From: Candidatus Electrothrix aestuarii
GTDB taxonomy: Bacteria > Desulfobacterota > Desulfobulbia > Desulfobulbales > Desulfobulbaceae
Assembly (NCBI GenBank): GCA_032595685.2
Contig: CP159373.1
Location: 331,001-395,000, forward strand
DNA: 64,000 bases
Reading direction: 5' to 3'
Made by a program: the position numbers and the translations under genes. A model generated the notes under the pieces. The model had not been told where the DNA came from. It ran no database searches and worked only from the letters and a program-made list of their open reading frames with translations. This document shows, one piece after another, positions 8,075 through 16,640 of this stretch (position 1 is its first letter; every line of letters starts with the position of its first letter).

Positions 8075-9049
8075 TCACATCACGATCAGATAATAAAGCA
8101 CAGCCACAAGAAAGATCGAAACTGCACGAAAGCTCTGGCTAAACACAATCAGCTGTATTGCCAGGCGTGGCTTAAAGATACCTGCATAATAGGGAAACTG
8201 ATGACGCACCGCCCGAATCGGAGAGGAGAGAACATTACCGACCAATAAGGTCAGAACAATTTCTTTATAGTTCATCGTTCCATCCTGAAGAAGGGCACCG
8301 GCGGCGACCAGACCAGCACTGAATTCCGCTGCAATCTGGAGGGCAATAATAGAAACCGCTTTCGGCGAAAGCCAGGACAAACAAGTCAAATGCTGAGCCA
8401 GAAACTCTTCCAGATGCTGAAACATGCCTACTTCGGAAAGCCAGAAAAATATAATATAGATCGGCAGAGTTAAACGAATAATCTTACGGATCCGCTTTTT
8501 AAAACGGGTAAGGGTCCGCTGAGCCGCCAGCCGGAAGCTCACTTTTTCAACCTCCTGTTTTTCTTGATCCCCTGATAAATTTTCCGGTCCTAAGAGGAAA
8601 TGACTGAGTACCGCTATTCCTAAGGTGCGGAGCAAGGCTGCGCCCAACGTAAGTCCCACATAGATAAAGGTCGCCCCTTTTATCAAAGGAAGCGTGAGAA
8701 AAAAGGTGGTGGGAAGATGCAAAAAATAGGCTGGCAGACTGTTGAACATATTAGCCAGCAGCAGCTCTTTTTTGCTCAGCTTTCCCTGGTCGTATGCCTC
8801 CGAAAGCATGGTGTTGGCCGCAACCCCGGAAAAAAATGCCATAGAAAAAGCGGCACCGGTTAAATCTGAAAGGTGACCGAAACGAATAATCGGAGCAGCG
8901 ACAACGGACATTTTCTTGGTCCAATTCAGCGCCTCTATAAACCCGGCAACAATCAAGCCAATGGATATAAAGACAAGCAGGTGAACCAGAGGAGAACCGA
9001 GCTCTCGCCAAAGGAGAGCCAGGGTATCAAACAGTGCAGCAAGAATCAT
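8075..9049 (-). CDS. Nucleoside-recognition (Gate) domain membrane protein
   Basis: 324 residues with about eight predicted membrane segments. The two conserved halves look like the Gate/nucleoside-recognition domain: 'FSMAFFSGVAANTMLSEAYDQGKLS' in the first, 'AEFSAGLVAAGALLQDG' in the second. A charged linker lies near residues 160-195. Related proteins (SpmA/SpmB-like, FeoB-Gate-like) are inner-membrane proteins of uncertain substrate. The start is 20 bases after the sppA-type gene, so the two are probably cotranscribed. Confidence 0.8.
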   Translation of the reverse strand: MILAALFDTLALLWRELGSPLVHLLVFISIGLIVAGFIEALNWTKKMSVVAAPIIRFGHLSDLTGAAFSMAFFSGVAANTMLSEAYDQGKLSKKELLLANMFNSLPAYFLHLPTTFFLTLPLIKGATFIYVGLTLGAALLRTLGIAVLSHFLLGPENLSGDQEKQEVEKVSFRLAAQRTLTRFKKRIRKIIRLTLPIYIIFFWLSEVGMFQHLEEFLAQHLTCLSWLSPKAVSIIALQIAAEFSAGLVAAGALLQDGTMNYKEIVLTLLVGNVLSSPIRAVRHQFPYYAGIFKPRLAIQLIVFSQSFRAVSIFLVAVLYYLIVM

Positions 9050-9068
9050 ATAGTATTCGCCTACATTT

Positions 9069-10910
9069 CTACTGAACTGAAAACGGGAGCAAGCAGTGGC
9101 TATACATATTTTTGGGATCTCCTGCGGGCAGAAAGGCGTGCTGTCCGGCCAGACTTCTCACCAGCTGCTGAGAAAAATGACTCAAGATATCTGGCCTGAC
9201 CATCGCTCCTTCAAGACGCTGCAGGAAGAGCTCTGCCGGTGTTTTCTCTCCCTGAAGATAATATGCCTTATTGGCTGGTAAGCCAACCATTTTCGCGGCT
9301 CCGCGAACAGCATCATCCAGGCTTCCCAATGCATCAACCAAACCAAGTCTGAGAGCCGTTGTACCGTCCCAAACCCTCCCTTCGGCGATCTTTTCCACCT
9401 CGGATATTTCCATGCCCCTGCCCTGAGCAACAATTTGGAGAAACTGCCGGTAGCCCCGCTCCACATTCATCTGGATTGTGGCACTATAACTCTCAGACAG
9501 AGAGCGGGTCATACTTCGTTGCCCGGCCATCTTCGTTGTTCCTACGCCATCATTAAACACCCCGATTTCAGCCAATGATTTTTCTATCGTAGGGAAAGCG
9601 CCGAAGATACCGATTGAACCGGTTATAGTATTGGGAGAGGCGTAAATTTTATCCGCATCAGCTGCAATCCAATAGCCGCCGGATGCCGCCATCGACCCCA
9701 TAGAAACCACAATGGGTTTTCCTGCCTTTTTTAATTGGAGAATCTCCTGGCGAATCAGCTCTGAAGCAAAGGCACTCCCGCCACCGCTGTCTATGCGCAA
9801 CACAACAGCCTTCACGTTCTTGCTCCTTTGCGCCTTACGAAGGAGCTTTGTTAAGCCGGTAGAACCGATCTGACCATACTCCCCAGCACCGTAAACGATA
9901 TCCCCTTGAGCAATAATCAGGGCGACATTTTCCTCTTTCATCATCGGGGCTTGGTAAGCAGGAGGGCGCGTTTCTATATAATCGGAAAAACCTACCCGTT
10001 TAAATCCAATCTTCTTTTTATTTTTCCCAACCAGAGAGATCATGTATTCGCGAAACTCAGCCTGCGTTTTTATGCCATCAACGAGATGCAGATCCATCGC
10101 CATCCGCGCTGTATCTCCTTCTGCTTTTTGCAAATTTTCCGGAAGATGATCAGCAGCATCAGTTATCTTTTCCAGGGCAAGGCCTCGTTGCCCGGCAATA
10201 TCTCCGCAGAACTGTTGCCAAAGCTGTGTGAGCCATTCCAGATTCGCCTCTTTCGCCTCAGGTGACATATCACTCCGAAAAAAAGGCTCCAGAGCTGATT
10301 TAAAGGTACCCACCCGAAAAACATGGAAATTTATCTTCAGGATATCAAGCAGCTCCCGCATGTAGAGCCGAAACACCCCAAAACCGTGCAGATCCACCTC
10401 CCCCATAGGATTGAGATAGACCTCATCCCCCTGCGCAGCAAGGTAGTATTGTCCCTGACTGAACGAGTCGCCATAGGCAATAACACGCTTGCCGCTTTTC
10501 TTGAATTCAGCGATGGCCTTAGCTATATCCTGGAGTTGGTTTAATCCGGCCATCTCCAGACGATCAGGAGCAAGTACCAGTAACTTGATGCGACTGTCAT
10601 GTGCTGCTGCTCGAATCCCATTGATAATATCCTGCAACAGGAGCTCTTCCTCCATCAGAGTACCGTTCAGGAGATGCAACAGGCGGGTTGCTGGCTCAAG
10701 AGAAGATTTTTTTTCCAGGATAGTACCAAACGGCGCCAGCACCAAGGCTGATCCATTCTCAATATGGACTTCTTTTTGATGACCAGCCAACGAAAAAATC
10801 ATTCCCAAACCACAAAGGAAAAGCAGCGTGCTGACAAGGGCAGTTCCGGTTATCAGAATCTTCCAGGTAATACGGATGATCGTCCCGATGCATCGTAATA
10901 TTTTCTTCAA
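9069..10910 (-). CDS. sppA: Signal peptide peptidase SppA, 67-kDa type
   Basis: About 613 residues if started at the TTG at 10910, which gives the usual beginning (Lys-Lys-Ile-Leu, then one membrane segment near residues 15-45). An upstream TTG at 10985 would add 25 residues untypical of the family. Two tandem S49 protease halves: the general-base Lys lies in 'GTFKSALEPF' in the first half, and the nucleophile Ser in 'SMAASGGYW' in the second. It degrades leftover signal peptides at the inner membrane. No ATG start is available, so initiation is uncertain and expression may be weak. Followed by the Gate-domain gene. Confidence 0.88.
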   Translation of the reverse strand: MKKILRCIGTIIRITWKILITGTALVSTLLFLCGLGMIFSLAGHQKEVHIENGSALVLAPFGTILEKKSSLEPATRLLHLLNGTLMEEELLLQDIINGIRAAAHDSRIKLLVLAPDRLEMAGLNQLQDIAKAIAEFKKSGKRVIAYGDSFSQGQYYLAAQGDEVYLNPMGEVDLHGFGVFRLYMRELLDILKINFHVFRVGTFKSALEPFFRSDMSPEAKEANLEWLTQLWQQFCGDIAGQRGLALEKITDAADHLPENLQKAEGDTARMAMDLHLVDGIKTQAEFREYMISLVGKNKKKIGFKRVGFSDYIETRPPAYQAPMMKEENVALIIAQGDIVYGAGEYGQIGSTGLTKLLRKAQRSKNVKAVVLRIDSGGGSAFASELIRQEILQLKKAGKPIVVSMGSMAASGGYWIAADADKIYASPNTITGSIGIFGAFPTIEKSLAEIGVFNDGVGTTKMAGQRSMTRSLSESYSATIQMNVERGYRQFLQIVAQGRGMEISEVEKIAEGRVWDGTTALRLGLVDALGSLDDAVRGAAKMVGLPANKAYYLQGEKTPAELFLQRLEGAMVRPDILSHFSQQLVRSLAGQHAFLPAGDPKNMYSHCLLPFSVQ

Positions 10911-11040
10911 AATATGTACCGAGTAATGGGGGTTATAGAGTAGAGAACAGACAGAGCGTTCGCGGAAAACCGACAGGTACCACAAGATACGTGATGTTTC
11001 GGCTTATTGCAAGAAGAAGGAAAAAGGGGAACAGCAAGAA

Positions 11041-11062
11041 AACGGGGCCTGCAAGCCCCGTT
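11041..11062 (-). terminator. Terminator of the HTH/Cys-rich gene
   Basis: Perfect stem AACGGGGC/GCCCCGTT with a six-base loop, followed on the minus strand by T-rich sequence. It lies between the HTH gene and the sppA-type gene. Confidence 0.65.
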
Positions 11063-11155
11063 CGTTATGAACAACTCAGAAAACTCCTACAAAGGCTTTC
11101 GAAAGAAGAGGAGGAAGTTCAGAAAAGGAACGGTGTAAAGAGGACAAGATAAAGA

Positions 11156-11527
11156 TTACAATTGCGAGGTCAGAACCTCACAGTTACGACAAACATCCAT
11201 TTTTTCTTTTCCCTCTTGACCAGCTGTGCAGCTGCACAAGGTCCCATTAAGGAACCAGCAAAGATGCCCGGCTTGAAATTCCCACGCAGGACACTCTTTT
11301 TTGCAATCGCATTTTTTCAGCGTCCAACAGTCCTTTCTCTTTGCAGAACCGCTTCTCCTCCGATTGACCAACAAAAAATACAGCTTTCTCTCTATATGCA
11401 GAGGAACACTGCGCCACCCCTGCTCATAGCTTTGAACGGCCTTTATAGAAACGCCAAGAAGCCCGGCCAGTGTTTTTTGCGTCTTGCCGAGTTTCTTCCG
11501 ATAATAAGAAAATTCATTAGAGGTCAT
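11156..11527 (-). CDS. XRE-type HTH protein with C-terminal CW-type cysteine-rich domain
   Basis: 123 residues. Residues 1-55 are a helix-turn-helix of the XRE/Cro kind ('GKTQKTLAGLLGVSIKAVQSYEQGWRSVP'). Residues ~65-120 hold a cysteine-rich domain with paired Cys-Trp patterns (CWTLKKC, ECPAW, LCWF-GTLC, CRNCEV), likely binding zinc or an Fe-S cluster. This two-CW arrangement is frequent in Desulfobacterota and probably senses metal or redox state. Stands alone with its own terminator. Confidence 0.78.
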   Translation of the reverse strand: MTSNEFSYYRKKLGKTQKTLAGLLGVSIKAVQSYEQGWRSVPLHIERKLYFLLVNRRRSGSAKRKDCWTLKKCDCKKECPAWEFQAGHLCWFLNGTLCSCTAGQEGKEKMDVCRNCEVLTSQL

Positions 11528-11800
11528 GAAAGTCTGACAGGTTAAATTAACGTGATAACTACACGAAAATTATACCACATAGTAGCCTTATTCACAACCT
11601 CTTTTTCAACGCTAACTCAACCTTCTCAAAAACAAACGCTAACGCATAGCGGCCCGCAGGTATTTCGGCTATATTTGACCCGGCAATGAGTGGATACCTG
11701 CAATAGTACCATACGCCAGCCTCTGAAATCCACCAGACGATCAGCCGAAGAGGAAGGTAAATAATCGTTCGACCCCAAAAAACAAAAAAGGAGCCTCCCC

Positions 11801-12166
11801 ATGACAATAAAACATAACGGCATAGGGCCAAAAAGAATATTCAAAGCCTATTTCTGCTCCATACAAGGCCTTAAAGCAGCCTTCAAGCATGAGGCTGCCT
11901 TTTCCGAAGAACTCCTCTTAACTGCTTTTTTGCTCCCCATAGGACTGTGGCTAGGCGATAGCGGCACAGAACGCGCTTTGCTTACAGGTTGCCTCTTCCT
12001 TATTCTCCTTGTAGAACTCATCAACTCTGCCATAGAAGCAGTTGTGGACCGCATTGGTTCCGAGCACCACGAACTCTCAGGCAGGGCAAAAGATCTCGGA
12101 TCTGCCGCAGTTTTCCTTGCTCTTCTGAACTGCGCTACAGTCTGGTTGCTCATATTGTGCAGCTAA
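11801..12166 (+). CDS. dgkA: Diacylglycerol kinase (prokaryotic DgkA type)
   Basis: 121-residue inner-membrane enzyme that phosphorylates diacylglycerol to phosphatidic acid for phospholipid recycling. Three membrane helices. The family signature 'ELINSAIEAVVDRI-SEHHELSGRAKDLGSAAV' (about residues 72-105) contains the catalytic Glu and the metal/ATP-binding Glu-Asp residues. A good AAGGAGCC ribosome-binding site precedes the ATG. Converges with the CBM48 gene only 30 bases away. Confidence 0.93.
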   Translation: MTIKHNGIGPKRIFKAYFCSIQGLKAAFKHEAAFSEELLLTAFLLPIGLWLGDSGTERALLTGCLFLILLVELINSAIEAVVDRIGSEHHELSGRAKDLGSAAVFLALLNCATVWLLILCS

Positions 12167-12196
12167 CGACACAGTATGAGCCAATAAGCCAGGGAA

Positions 12197-12493
12197 TCAG
12201 AGAATAACAACGGAGTTGCTCTCTCCATGTTCATTTGCTACATACTCGTCCGCTTCCGGGTCATTAATCCACAGTGAGCCATCGAGCACATAACGAAAAT
12301 TATAGGAACTGTTCGCAGCCAAGGATATGGTGACAGAGAAGCTTCCATCCTTTAACTTGTTCATTGGCGTGTCCGTTATTGACCAACCATTAAATTCACC
12401 GGCCAGCACAGCTGAACTGGCCTGTTCATGATTGGGACATTTAAAGGTTACCCTGCACTTTTTTTTCGTTTTTGTATAGTTTTTTATCAACAT
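12197..12493 (-). CDS. CBM48 (AMPK/isoamylase N-terminal-like) glycogen-binding protein
   Basis: 98 residues from the ATG at 12493, chosen because GGGGGAGCAG lies immediately upstream; a longer frame to 12535 lacks such a site. Nearly the whole protein is one carbohydrate-binding module 48: 'VFKCP...AVLAGEFNGW', 'MNKLKDGSFSVTISL' and 'YNFRYVLDGSLWINDPEADEYV' match the glycogen-binding fold with its Trp and Lys/Arg contacts. Stand-alone copies are thought to bind glycogen or regulate its enzymes; the partner here is unknown. Confidence 0.88.
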   Translation of the reverse strand: MLIKNYTKTKKKCRVTFKCPNHEQASSAVLAGEFNGWSITDTPMNKLKDGSFSVTISLAANSSYNFRYVLDGSLWINDPEADEYVANEHGESNSVVIL

Positions 12494-12690
12494 CTGCTCC
12501 CCCTTTAACAGAACATAAAAAAAACTGACAGACAATCAGAAAGCGATTGAACCTTGTCCGCCCCTTTCTCAACTGAATATAGTGAGTATAGAATGCCCTA
12601 TTTCATCTTCACTTACAACGAAAAAAGCCGCGTTTTTTCCTTTTCCTCAACCTTATACTTTCAATAACTTACCAGCGAAGAAACAGCCTT

Positions 12691-13980
12691 ATGATACAAA
12701 AGCCAAACAATACCGAAACCACCACAAAGATCCCAGAGAAAATCCCAGAACTGCTCGCTCCGGCTGGCAACATGGAGAAGCTCGTTACAGCCATTCATTA
12801 TGGTGCAGATGCGGTGTATCTCGGAGGGAGCAACTACAGTCTTCGCGCGGGTGCTGGAAATTTTTCCCTGCCAAAAATGAAAGAGGCGGCCTCCTACGCC
12901 CATGAGCGGGGAGTAAAAATTTATGTGACACTCAATATTTTTGCTCATAACCGTGACATGCATCAATTCACGGACCATCTCCACAGCCTGGAAGAAACAG
13001 GTGTAGATGGCCTCATAATAGCCGATCCAGGCATTCTTTTGCTCTGCAAAGAAACTCTTCCGCAAATGCCCATTCACCTTTCAACCCAAGCCAATGTCAC
13101 CAACACGCAGAGTGTTCGTTTCTGGGCATCGCAAGGGGTGCAACGTGTCAACCTTGCCCGCGAACTCAGCCTGGAAGAGATTTATGAGATCAGAAAAAAC
13201 ACAGCAACGGAACTGGAAGTCTTTGTCCACGGCGCTCTTTGTATCTCCTATTCAGGACGCTGCATGCTGTCCAACTACCTCACCGGACGCAATGCCAACC
13301 AAGGGGCCTGCGCCCATCCATGCCGCTATTCCTACGCCTTGATGGAAGAAAAAAGACCGGGCACCTATTTCCCGGTTGAGGAAGATGAGCGAGGAACCTA
13401 TATCTTCAACTCCCGTGATCTCTGCCTGCTCAATCGCCTTCCCGAGCTCATTACTGCTGGCGTAGACACCATCAAAATCGAAGGGAGGATGAAATCTATG
13501 GGGTATGTCGGCGCAACGGTGAGAGCCTACCGCGCAGCACTTGACTATATTCAGGAGCAGCTTGACCAGGGAACAGAAATAAACGAGATCACCCTGCCCG
13601 ACACATTTCAACAGGAAATAAACAAAATAGGAACAAGGGGTCAGACAGAAAATTTTTTTAATGAATCTCCTTCATCAGACGCCATGCTTTATGATACAAT
13701 ACGAACAAATCAACAATACAGTCCGGTTGGTATTGTTCGAAAAAGCATGCCATTCCTGATCGAAGCCCGTAATGTTCTGATCACAGGAGACCAAATTGAA
13801 TACTTGGGCCGCGAACTAGAACCGATTATCTGCACCGCCGTTTCCATGCAAACAGAGAATGGCGAACCCAAGGAACGGGCAAATCCGGGAGACAGAATCA
13901 TCCTAACAACCTCCCCAGCACTGGAGCACCCGGAAACAAATGCTATTCTGCGGAAATTTTTTGGCCCAACAACCTCATAA
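12691..13980 (+). CDS. U32 family protein (TrhP/RlhA-like)
   Basis: 429 residues. The U32 signature is clear: 'ELLAPAGNMEKLVTAIHYGADAVYLGG' at the N-terminus and 'EVFVHGALCISYSGRCMLSNYLTGRNANQGACAHPCRY' near residues 170-210, with the cysteines that coordinate an Fe-S cluster in U32 proteins. Related enzymes (TrhP, RlhA) carry out prephenate-dependent hydroxylation of tRNA or rRNA, although databases often call them collagenase-like peptidases. Residues 340-425 form the usual beta-barrel tail. Followed 22 bases later by another U32-like gene, so the two are probably cotranscribed. Confidence 0.9.
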   Translation: MIQKPNNTETTTKIPEKIPELLAPAGNMEKLVTAIHYGADAVYLGGSNYSLRAGAGNFSLPKMKEAASYAHERGVKIYVTLNIFAHNRDMHQFTDHLHSLEETGVDGLIIADPGILLLCKETLPQMPIHLSTQANVTNTQSVRFWASQGVQRVNLARELSLEEIYEIRKNTATELEVFVHGALCISYSGRCMLSNYLTGRNANQGACAHPCRYSYALMEEKRPGTYFPVEEDERGTYIFNSRDLCLLNRLPELITAGVDTIKIEGRMKSMGYVGATVRAYRAALDYIQEQLDQGTEINEITLPDTFQQEINKIGTRGQTENFFNESPSSDAMLYDTIRTNQQYSPVGIVRKSMPFLIEARNVLITGDQIEYLGRELEPIICTAVSMQTENGEPKERANPGDRIILTTSPALEHPETNAILRKFFGPTTS

Positions 13981-14002
13981 CCAACAGAATCCGACGAGAC
14001 CT

Positions 14003-15082
14003 ATGACGACACCTTTTCTTAATGTCCCCTTCCTCCCAGAGGAAGACTATATAGAATTTATTAATAGTAACAGCGCCCATATCGACTCTATCCACTTCAG
14101 TCTTATGGGCGCAAAGAGACTCGACAACCGGATTAATCCGCAATCAATTGATAACCTTGACACCATTATTCAACTGATGAGACAGGTCAAGGTGCAAAAC
14201 AAATACCTCCTCCTGAACAGCATATTCTATGGGCCAGATCTCCTCACAAAAGACGAGCACCTTTCACCTTTGATCGCTTGCATTGAAAAATGTGTCAACG
14301 CAGGTGTCGTCAAGGGTATTGTTTATTATGATCAATTCCTACTACAATCCTTATCTGCCGAGGCACCTGAGTTGGCAAAATCGCTGGAAGCCATCCCCAG
14401 CACCAACACCATGCTGGACTCACAGGCAAAAATAAGCTCACACCTTGCCTATATAAGGGAAACAAACTTTCGCTTACCGAGCAAGCTCACTCTGGATCGG
14501 GCGCTCAATCGCAATCTGGAAAAACTCACTGACACCATCAACTGGTGCAAAAAAGACTATCCAGAGATCAAAATAGAGCTCCTGGCAAACGAAGGATGCC
14601 TCCCCTTCTGCCCATACAGAAGCTCCCACGATGCATACATTGCCCTCGGCAACCATGAAGGAGACGACAACAGCTCAGATATCAACAACAAACTCGGTTG
14701 CAGGCAATTACTGGACAAACAGCCATACCGCCTTCTTCAGTCGCCGTTTATTCGCCCTGAAGATGTTGATTCCTATTTAAGCCAGACCGATCTTATTCTT
14801 CTCTGCGGACGCGCCCAAGGTGTCGATTTCCTCAAAAAAATAATCTCTGCATATATTGCAAAGAACTACGAGGGTAACCTCCTGGGACTTCTCGATTCTA
14901 TGAATTGGCTCAGCGAACAGCTTTATATTGAGAACTCGGCCCTTGCCTTTGATTTCGCCAATATGCTCTCTGTTTGTGATAACCAGTGTCACTCCTGCGG
15001 ATTCTGCATGGAGCTTTTCCGGGCGATTGCGCGCCCACTGGATGCAAACAAGAAGGAGCTCCCTGAAGAAGAGGCTATGTAG
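14003..15082 (+). CDS. U32-like TIM-barrel protein with Fe-S cysteine motifs
   Basis: 359 residues from the ATG at 14003; a longer frame from 13940 would overlap the previous gene. The segment 'LLANEGCLPFCPYRSSHD' (about residues 190-210) resembles the conserved Asn-x-Gly-Cys-x4-Cys-Pro-x-Arg block of U32 proteins. The C-terminal 'CDNQCHSCGFCMELF' supplies four cysteines suited to a [4Fe-4S] cluster. It is probably a partner or paralogue of the preceding U32 protein, comparable to two-component U32 systems such as UbiU/UbiV, but no substrate can be assigned. Confidence 0.7.
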   Translation: MTTPFLNVPFLPEEDYIEFINSNSAHIDSIHFSLMGAKRLDNRINPQSIDNLDTIIQLMRQVKVQNKYLLLNSIFYGPDLLTKDEHLSPLIACIEKCVNAGVVKGIVYYDQFLLQSLSAEAPELAKSLEAIPSTNTMLDSQAKISSHLAYIRETNFRLPSKLTLDRALNRNLEKLTDTINWCKKDYPEIKIELLANEGCLPFCPYRSSHDAYIALGNHEGDDNSSDINNKLGCRQLLDKQPYRLLQSPFIRPEDVDSYLSQTDLILLCGRAQGVDFLKKIISAYIAKNYEGNLLGLLDSMNWLSEQLYIENSALAFDFANMLSVCDNQCHSCGFCMELFRAIARPLDANKKELPEEEAM

Positions 15083-15117
15083 TTCTGCATCAAGCCTCAA
15101 TACCACGTCCTCCTCTC

Positions 15118-15147
15118 GCTACCCTTCTCTCTCAAAAGGAGGGTAGC
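15118..15147 (+). terminator. Hairpin after the U32 pair
   Basis: GCTACCCT pairs with AGGGTAGC. No clean T run follows directly, so termination is only plausible. Confidence 0.4.
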
Positions 15148-15251
15148 ACAAGCCCTCTTTTAACGTATGCTCTTCAGTACATACCACCAATATGTTTCAA
15201 TACCTGCGCCCCCACCCACCTCTTCATTTTCAGCTGAGCTGAAAACAAAAA

Positions 15252-15293
15252 AGGCGTTTATAAAGCAACATAACAATCACTTTATAAACGCCT
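15252..15293 (-). terminator. Original tRNA-Ala terminator, now stranded at the left island end
   Basis: A 14-bp perfect stem (AGGCGTTTATAAAG/CTTTATAAACGCCT) followed on the minus strand by a T6 run. It lies immediately outside the left attachment repeat, in the position and orientation expected for the terminator of tRNA-Ala before the island inserted. It may also serve the U32 genes from the plus strand. Confidence 0.75.
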
Positions 15294-15294
15294 C

Positions 15295-15348
15295 TATATT
15301 TTGGTGGAGCTAAGCGGGATCGAACCGCTGACCTCTTGAATGCCATTC
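15295..15348 (-). repeat. attL: duplicated 3' end of tRNA-Ala
   Basis: Identical to 26493-26546. It covers the tRNA from the anticodon loop through the T arm, acceptor stem and CCA, plus seven bases beyond. Identity stops within the anticodon stem-loop, placing the crossover there, as is common for tyrosine recombinases that use tRNA genes. Confidence 0.9.
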
Positions 15349-15381
15349 CTTTCTCCCTAGCTTTTCCCCTTCTTACTTTTC

Positions 15382-15440
15382 TTGACTTCCTCTGTAACAT
15401 TTAGTATATATAAATGTAACGGTATGTATAAACATTACCG
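15382..15440 (+). promoter_or_regulatory. Promoter and palindrome upstream of the integrase
   Basis: TTGACT (15382-15387), 17-bp spacer, TATATA (15405-15410): a good sigma-70 promoter. Downstream, CGGTA (15420-15424) and TACCG (15436-15440) form an 11-bp-spaced palindrome that could be an operator. Confidence 0.6.
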
Positions 15441-15466
15441 AAACAGTATAAAAATGTCCCCCTGAG

Positions 15467-15485
15467 TTCCCCTATAGTTCCCCCG
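15467..15485. repeat. 19-bp repeat near attL (shared with attR side)
   Basis: TTCCCCTATAGTTCCCCCG occurs here and again at 26432-26450, each copy inside the island near one end. Matching sites near both ends suggest recombinase arm-type or excisionase binding sites. This copy partly overlaps the leader just upstream of the integrase ribosome-binding site. Confidence 0.55.
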
Positions 15486-15497
15486 AAGGAGTAAGGC

Positions 15498-16640
15498 ATG
15501 GCAATAAATATTCGATGTTCATGTGGCGGTGAAGCGAAGCTGAAAACGAAAGTTTGTCCACGCTGCGACACCCCATTTCCTAAAAAAGGAAGAAAATATA
15601 AAGTTTCTGTTCGAATGAACGGAAAGAAAGTGACAAGAACCGTTACGAACCTTGAGCTTGCTAAGGAGATCGAAGCAAAGCTAAAGGTTGACATAGCAAA
15701 AGGAGAATTCAATATTCAGCGCAAGCGTGCTCCCCTGTTGCACGATGTATGGAAACGCTTTTTACCGTGGGCACAAGAGCATAAAAAATCCTGGAAGTCG
15801 GACATGTACAATTATCAGAAACATCTTCAGCCGATCTTCGAGAAAAAGCAACTTGACCGGATCAGCTCCTTTGATGTGGAAAGGCTGAAGATGAACATGA
15901 AGCAGGGAAAGAATATGCATAATAAATCCTATGCACCTGCTACGATTAAGCATGTTATTGTCTTACTGTCCCGGCTGTACACTGTAGCGGGTCAATGGGG
16001 AATGTATGACGGGATGAACCCTTGCGATAAGGTCGCAAAACCTAAGCTGAATAATCAAGTCACAGAATTTTTAAACGACATGCAGCTGACAAACCTGCTT
16101 GAGGTTCTGGAGAATTGGCCGAAATATTCGGATGCCGCATTTATCAAAATCCTGCTTTATACCGGGCTACGACGCGGCGAACTCTTCAAGCTGTCCTGGC
16201 AAGATATCAACCTGGAGCGGCAAACCGTTATTCTCCGAGATCCGAAAGGGAAGCAAGATGAAACGCTTCCATTATCAAACAAGGCATGTGCTGTACTTCG
16301 CAAGCTTCTTCCCACAGAATCACCTTATGTTTTTCCGGGCAAACACGGCGGACGCCGGGTGGATTTCAAACGACCCTGGATCGAAATAAAAAAGAAGGCC
16401 GGTTTACCTCAAGACTTTCGCTTGCACGGGTTACGACACCATTATGCAAGCTCCCTGGTTTCTGCCGGAGTTGACCTGTACACGGTTTCAAAGCTGCTCA
16501 CCCATAAAGACACCAAAACAACCCAACGATACGCCCACCTTGCCGACCAAGCCCTGAGAGATGCGGTTAATTTGTCTGACAATCTCCAGACAGCACAGCA
16601 GCCAAAAATATTGAAGATCGTAGGGGGGCAGAATGGCTAA
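15498..16640 (+). CDS. Tyrosine recombinase/integrase of the island
   Basis: 380 residues. Residues ~1-35 have two Cys pairs (CSC-G, CPRC) like a small zinc ribbon, followed by a core-binding (SAM-like) domain at ~75-170 and the catalytic domain at ~180-365. Catalytic residues visible: Arg in 'TGLRRGELFKL' (about 224), 'HGLRHH' (His and Arg, about 310), His in 'LLTHKDTKTTQRYAHL' and the nucleophile Tyr in the same block (about 345). It should integrate and excise the island at tRNA-Ala. Start supported by GAAGGAG six bases upstream. Its stop overlaps the next gene. Confidence 0.93.
   Translation: MAINIRCSCGGEAKLKTKVCPRCDTPFPKKGRKYKVSVRMNGKKVTRTVTNLELAKEIEAKLKVDIAKGEFNIQRKRAPLLHDVWKRFLPWAQEHKKSWKSDMYNYQKHLQPIFEKKQLDRISSFDVERLKMNMKQGKNMHNKSYAPATIKHVIVLLSRLYTVAGQWGMYDGMNPCDKVAKPKLNNQVTEFLNDMQLTNLLEVLENWPKYSDAAFIKILLYTGLRRGELFKLSWQDINLERQTVILRDPKGKQDETLPLSNKACAVLRKLLPTESPYVFPGKHGGRRVDFKRPWIEIKKKAGLPQDFRLHGLRHHYASSLVSAGVDLYTVSKLLTHKDTKTTQRYAHLADQALRDAVNLSDNLQTAQQPKILKIVGGQNG

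Noticed and set aside
11592-11844. Small minus-strand genes upstream of and overlapping dgkA
   Set aside because: No ribosome-binding site or recognisable product, and they overlap the real dgkA start.
12494-12535. Longer start for the CBM48 protein
   Set aside because: The added residues are not part of the fold and the downstream ATG has a strong ribosome-binding site.
15302-15348. A second tRNA-Ala gene
   Set aside because: Only the 3' part from the anticodon loop is present; the 5' half is missing, so it is the attL remnant.
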